Part shown: positions 4,672 to 7,324 of the stretch, piece after piece
How the letters are laid out: each line of letters opens with the position of its first letter
How positions within the stretch are numbered: position 1 is the stretch's first letter
Assembly: GCA_905204935.1 (NCBI GenBank)
Contig: CAJLBJ010000036.1
Span: 1 to 7,324 of the forward strand
Source: an uncultured Lactobacillus sp.
Lineage (GTDB): Bacteria > Bacillota > Bacilli > Lactobacillales > Lactobacillaceae
Direction of reading: 5' to 3'
Length of the DNA: 7,324 bases
Position numbers and translations under genes: made by a program
The notes under the pieces: model-generated
The model's input: only the letters and a program-made list of their open reading frames with translations
Databases searched by the model: none
Told to the model about the DNA's origin: nothing

Positions 4672-5178
4672 TTATTTGAACAATTTATGCCATAAATCTC
4701 GTTTTTTATTAGCGCTGGTTTCTTTTTTGTGTGTCTGTGGAGCACTCGCCACAACATTTGCTTTGCTCTGGTCCACGTCATTTTCTGCCTGCTTAGGTGC
4801 TTCTAAAGCAGCAATCTTTTTTTCTGCCATTAACTGCAATTGTTGTGATTGATCAAGTAGTTTCTGCATATTTTCTATTTGTCGGTCTTTGGCGGTTATT
4901 TGCCGGTTATTGTCTGCTCTTAAGCGATTGACTTCCGCTCGTAATTCCTTTACCGGCAAGACATTACTACTATCAACAAACTGATCATCTTTTGGCGGTT
5001 GTTTGTCGCTTTTTGTTTGTCACTTTGCTACGTATTATTTTTTCTGCGTTATCATTTATAATGATATATCCACGGCTGTCTCTTTGTTGTTCAATAGCGG
5101 ATAATTTATTATAATGATTTGAATTGTCTGCTTTGATACACTCAGTTTTTCAGCAAGCTCTTTTATTGTTTTACCCAT
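4672..5178 (-). pseudogene. DUF536-type plasmid protein gene with two compensating frameshifts
   Basis: The start is at ATG 5178 (AAGG 8 nt upstream) and reads MGKTIKELAEKLSVSKQTIQ, an N-terminal helix-turn-helix. One A is missing near 5118-5120, and the frame moves to NKLSAIEQQRDSRGYIIINDNAEKIIRSKVTNK; one extra A in the run at 5010-5014 moves it back to SDKQPPKDDQFVDSSNV and the long coiled coil (VKELRAEVNRLRADNNRQ..., QKLLDQSQQLQLMAEKKIAALE), ending KKRDLWHKLFK. This is the layout of the DUF536 proteins that usually follow the replication initiator gene in lactobacillus plasmids; the exact role (replication or copy control) is not established. The unshifted frame stops after about 37 codons. 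No rep gene lies upstream; a divergent foreign-looking gene takes that place. Confidence 0.85.
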
Positions 5179-5198
5179 ATCTGCACCTTCATCTTCAG

Positions 5199-5214
5199 AT
5201 AGTTATTTAACTAT
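5199..5214. repeat. Small inverted repeat between divergent genes
   Basis: ATAGTTA, a TT spacer, then TAACTAT, followed by T6 on the plus strand. It lies 21 bp upstream of the DUF536 start and could be an operator or a weak terminator. Only the symmetry is certain. Confidence 0.4.
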
Positions 5215-5250
5215 TTTTTATTAACTAGGTAGATTGTAATTTAATTTTCA

Positions 5251-5279
5251 TTGTCACAGGATTAAAACTTACATTTAAT
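5251..5279 (+). promoter_or_regulatory. Probable promoter of the HEPN-motif gene
   Basis: TTGTCA (5251-5256), 17-bp spacer, TTTAAT (5274-5279); transcription would start near 5286, about 48 nt before the start codon at 5334. TGTCAC is repeated at 5252 and 5284, flanking the -10. Confidence 0.5.
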
Positions 5280-5333
5280 ATATGTCACTGAGTATATTTT
5301 ATTTAAATAATTATGAGCAAAGAGGTCAGCCCA

Positions 5334-6791
5334 ATGAAAGAAATCATTGATTCAAACAACAATCTTCCTAAAAAATATTCGCCCCAAGAACTTTATGTTT
5401 TACTAGAAAAAACAGAAAATATTATGACTAATTTGATTGGCTCAGTTGGTCTTCCAAATGAAAATATTGTAATGACTACAATTGATCGGAAAAAGGTGTT
5501 TAATAACTTACAAGTAATTATAGACGAAATAAACGTCGATAAAAGTTCTATGTTTTACTTATCTAAATTCATTTATGCTGTTTCATCTGGTTTATTTGAC
5601 GCAGCTCTTAATTATCTTTGGGATGCAACAATTACAGAATTAAGAATGCGAATTATAAATTTTAATGTTGAATATTTTTTCGACGTAACTGTTACAAATA
5701 CAGAAAAACGAGCAAAGTTGAAAAACGATAGCGACTTAGTAAAAATCCAAGATGCAGATTTACTCGTGGGTGTTAAAAAAATTGAATTAATAGATGATAT
5801 TACTTATAACGAATTAGACCACATTCGCTACATGAGAAACTGGTCAAGCGCTGCTCATCCTAACGACTTTCAATTATCAGGATACAAATTAATTGATTGG
5901 CTAGAAACTTGTATTAAAAGTGTCTTTAATTTGCCAGTTTCTCCTTTAAATTTAGAAATAAAAAAACTATTAGCAGACATTAAGACTACTACTTTTACAT
6001 CAAGTGACATAGCAGCAAAAAAGCCTTTTTTCAGTAAGTTACCGATTAATCAGTGCAATAGTTTATTAAAGGGATTTTTCGGCATCTTCATTTCACAGGA
6101 ATCAAATACAGAGGCCAGAACAAATATAGCTCAAATGATTCCCGAATTATGGGTACTTGCTTCTAAAGAAACAAAAGTATCTATTGGATTCAAGTATGGT
6201 AATTTAAAAATAAATAGTCATACCGCAGAAGCTACTAGCGCACGAAGATTTTTGGACTTAGCTAATGGACAATCTTTTATACCAGATGATTTACGCATTT
6301 CTGAAATCGCAAATATCCTGTCTGACTTAACTGAAGCACACAACAATATGAATAATTTTTATACTGAACCCGCACTTGCCAAACAATTGTATCAATTTGT
6401 AGGCGATCATAGTAATCTTCCTACTAGTATTAACGATCAATATGTAAGTACTGTGATTAACTGTTATATAACTAATGGCAACGGTATCGCATGGTCTGCA
6501 GATGATTATTATAAAAAAATGATTGCATCCTTTACTGATGATCAAGCACAAAAAGCACTTTTATCATTCACAGATAGCCTAATTTCAATGAAATTAGACT
6601 TTCCTTTATGTACCGAGCAATTTAAAACCATGCTTTCACTTATAAGCACACATTTTGCATCTGGGACACCACAAAACTTGCTAAATTTCATTAGTTCGTT
6701 CCCAACAAACCTATCCAAATTAAAAAATGATGCCACTTATAAAAAATCTTACGAACATTACGTGCAAACATATAGCCCATTTTTAAATTAA
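5334..6791 (+). CDS. Unknown protein with HEPN-type RNase motif, candidate defence or toxin protein
   Basis: A 485-aa cytosolic protein without a signal peptide or clear membrane segment; I do not recognise its family. In residues about 70-205 it looks helical (SKFIYAVSSGLFDAALNYLW, then ELDHIRYMRNWSSAAHPND). The latter contains R-N-W-S-S-A-A-H (Arg168, His175 from this start), fitting the R-x4-6-H signature, with a polar residue after Arg, of HEPN ribonucleases found in abortive-infection proteins and toxins. The remaining 280 residues are mostly helical with no motif I know. I chose the ATG at 5334 because AAAGAGG lies 8 nt upstream; an in-frame ATG at 5313 has no ribosome binding site. The gene is clearly more AT-rich than its neighbours, stands alone with its own promoter and terminator, and sits where a rep gene might be expected, all suggesting recent transfer. 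RNase activity is inferred from the motif alone. Confidence 0.75.
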   Translation: MKEIIDSNNNLPKKYSPQELYVLLEKTENIMTNLIGSVGLPNENIVMTTIDRKKVFNNLQVIIDEINVDKSSMFYLSKFIYAVSSGLFDAALNYLWDATITELRMRIINFNVEYFFDVTVTNTEKRAKLKNDSDLVKIQDADLLVGVKKIELIDDITYNELDHIRYMRNWSSAAHPNDFQLSGYKLIDWLETCIKSVFNLPVSPLNLEIKKLLADIKTTTFTSSDIAAKKPFFSKLPINQCNSLLKGFFGIFISQESNTEARTNIAQMIPELWVLASKETKVSIGFKYGNLKINSHTAEATSARRFLDLANGQSFIPDDLRISEIANILSDLTEAHNNMNNFYTEPALAKQLYQFVGDHSNLPTSINDQYVSTVINCYITNGNGIAWSADDYYKKMIASFTDDQAQKALLSFTDSLISMKLDFPLCTEQFKTMLSLISTHFASGTPQNLLNFISSFPTNLSKLKNDATYKKSYEHYVQTYSPFLN

Positions 6792-6853
6792 TACATTATT
6801 TCGTGTTTCTACGGTCTATAACTTACAAATCGCCCCTCGAAAACATTGAAAGA

Positions 6854-6895
6854 ATAACCCCTAAAATCTATAATATAGATTATGGGGGCTATTTT
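6854..6895. terminator. Shared terminator between convergent genes
   Basis: Inner stem AATCTAT/ATAGATT (perfect, 3-nt loop, 6865-6881) inside an outer CCCC/GGGG pairing (6858-6861/6884-6888), followed by TATTTTG on the plus strand. It serves the HEPN-motif gene and, less convincingly, the convergent MazF gene. Confidence 0.75.
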
Positions 6896-6926
6896 GTTAC
6901 TTTTATCAATAAATAACATCTGTTTT

Positions 6927-7250
6927 TTAGAAAAATTGTTGGACCTTTGTACTAATCGAACTAATTTCTTGCTGGGATAAAGTGGCCACAACTTCGCCAT
7001 CTGATCGTTTTGTGGGATCGACAGCGCGGACATGTTGTAAGAGCGCTGTTCCGTGAATTTCCCCTTTATCTATCCTGATAAATAAAGGAGATTTAACATA
7101 CTTTTCTAGGGTGCGATATTTATCAGAAGTGCTGATTGGTACAACTAGCGCCGTATTAAAATAGCGATTATAGTGATCGTTGCTCACAACTAAACACGGT
7201 CGCTTTTTCTTAGTTTCAGTCCCTTTTGCTGGATCTAAATTAATCCACAA
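6927..7250 (-). CDS. MazF/PemK-type endoribonuclease toxin, with abnormal start
   Basis: mRNA-cleaving toxin of a type II toxin-antitoxin system. The 107 residues include the family core: WINLDPAKGTETKKKRPCLVVSN (Arg17 in the position of the conserved catalytic Arg), a strand LVVPIST (Ser40/Thr41 near the conserved Thr), HGTALLQHVRAVDP and a C-terminal helix. Length is close to normal but the N-terminus is short: the frame continues upstream as AQLKQGAIL, which belongs to the first beta strand, then meets TAG at 7277-7275 with no ATG. The possible starts are TTG at 7250 (AAGG 7 nt upstream) or ATT at 7253. One lost T in an original CTATGGCC would explain the TAG. No antitoxin is seen; a -10 TATACT (7321-7316) lies right upstream. 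It may be inactive or poorly expressed. Confidence 0.85.
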   Translation of the reverse strand: MWINLDPAKGTETKKKRPCLVVSNDHYNRYFNTALVVPISTSDKYRTLEKYVKSPLFIRIDKGEIHGTALLQHVRAVDPTKRSDGEVVATLSQQEISSISTKVQQFF

Positions 7251-7315
7251 AATAGCGCCTTGTTTTAATTGGGCCTAGAATAAAAAGTGTACAAGTTAAA
7301 TAGAGACTCTGATTT

Positions 7316-7321
7316 AGTATA
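7316..7321 (-). promoter_or_regulatory. Possible -10 box for the MazF gene
   Basis: TATACT on the minus strand at the window edge; its -35 would be outside the window. If used, the transcript would start near 7309 with a leader of about 60 nt and leave no room for an antitoxin gene in the same transcript. Confidence 0.35.
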
Positions 7322-7324
7322 ATT

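Noticed and set aside
4658..4852. 64-aa plus-strand frame opposite the DUF536 gene
   Set aside because: The cysteine-rich hydrophobic sequence is the antisense shadow of the coiled-coil coding strand.
5313..5333. Upstream in-frame ATG at 5313 as start of the HEPN-motif gene
   Set aside because: No Shine-Dalgarno sequence before it, while AAAGAGG is correctly placed for the ATG at 5334. It remains possible and would add seven residues.
6327..7033. Minus-strand frames at 6327-6551, 6542-6736 and 6809-7033
   Set aside because: The first two are antisense to the HEPN-motif gene and the third overlaps the MazF gene and its terminator; none has a ribosome binding site.
1..7324. CRISPR array or tandem repeats
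   Set aside because: No regularly spaced repeats were found by eye; the repeats present are inverted repeats of IS elements, terminators or operators.

Overview
The window looks like a segment of a Lactobacillaceae plasmid (Lactiplantibacillus, Lacticaseibacillus or a relative) or a similarly mobile accessory region. The call rests on the mix of genes: a serine resolvase, a holin-like type I toxin, IS5- and IS3-family elements, a DUF536 plasmid gene, a MazF/PemK-type toxin and a large structured RNA, together with moderately AT-rich sequence and strong AGGAGG-type ribosome binding sites. No replication initiator, origin, tRNA, rRNA or CRISPR array is visible.

Left part (1-1420). The N-terminus of a resolvase runs off the left edge. 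Next is a divergent pair: an NTF2/SnoaL-like small protein and an ArsR-type repressor. They share a 34-bp perfect palindrome that holds both -10 boxes, so the pair is probably controlled by one operator. It is followed by a compact type I toxin-antitoxin locus. A 45-aa membrane toxin has its Shine-Dalgarno sequence pairable with the 5' leader. A convergent antisense RNA has its terminator inside the last codons of the toxin.

Middle (1424-3929). An IS3-family element (IS150-like; overlapping orfA/orfB with an A7 slippery run) carries a second element, an IS5-family copy, inserted in its left inverted repeat with a TTA target duplication. The IS5 copy is disabled by an in-frame stop just before its catalytic glutamate region. 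The IS3 orfA has ATA where a start codon is expected.

Right part. Immediately after the IS3 right end lies about 630 bp with no credible gene, rich in perfect nested hairpins and ending in a strong terminator. I read this as a large ornate noncoding RNA, possibly of the ROOL class. It is followed by a DUF536 gene on the minus strand broken by two compensating one-base indels. Divergent from that is an AT-rich gene of unknown family with a HEPN-type RN-x5-H motif, which I propose as a candidate RNase/abortive-infection protein. A bidirectional terminator separates it from a convergent MazF/PemK-type endoribonuclease whose normal start codon seems to be lost.

Taken together the region is a plasmid maintenance and accessory zone: resolvase, type I toxin-antitoxin, MazF, a candidate HEPN ribonuclease and a large RNA, eroded by nested insertion sequences and point mutations.
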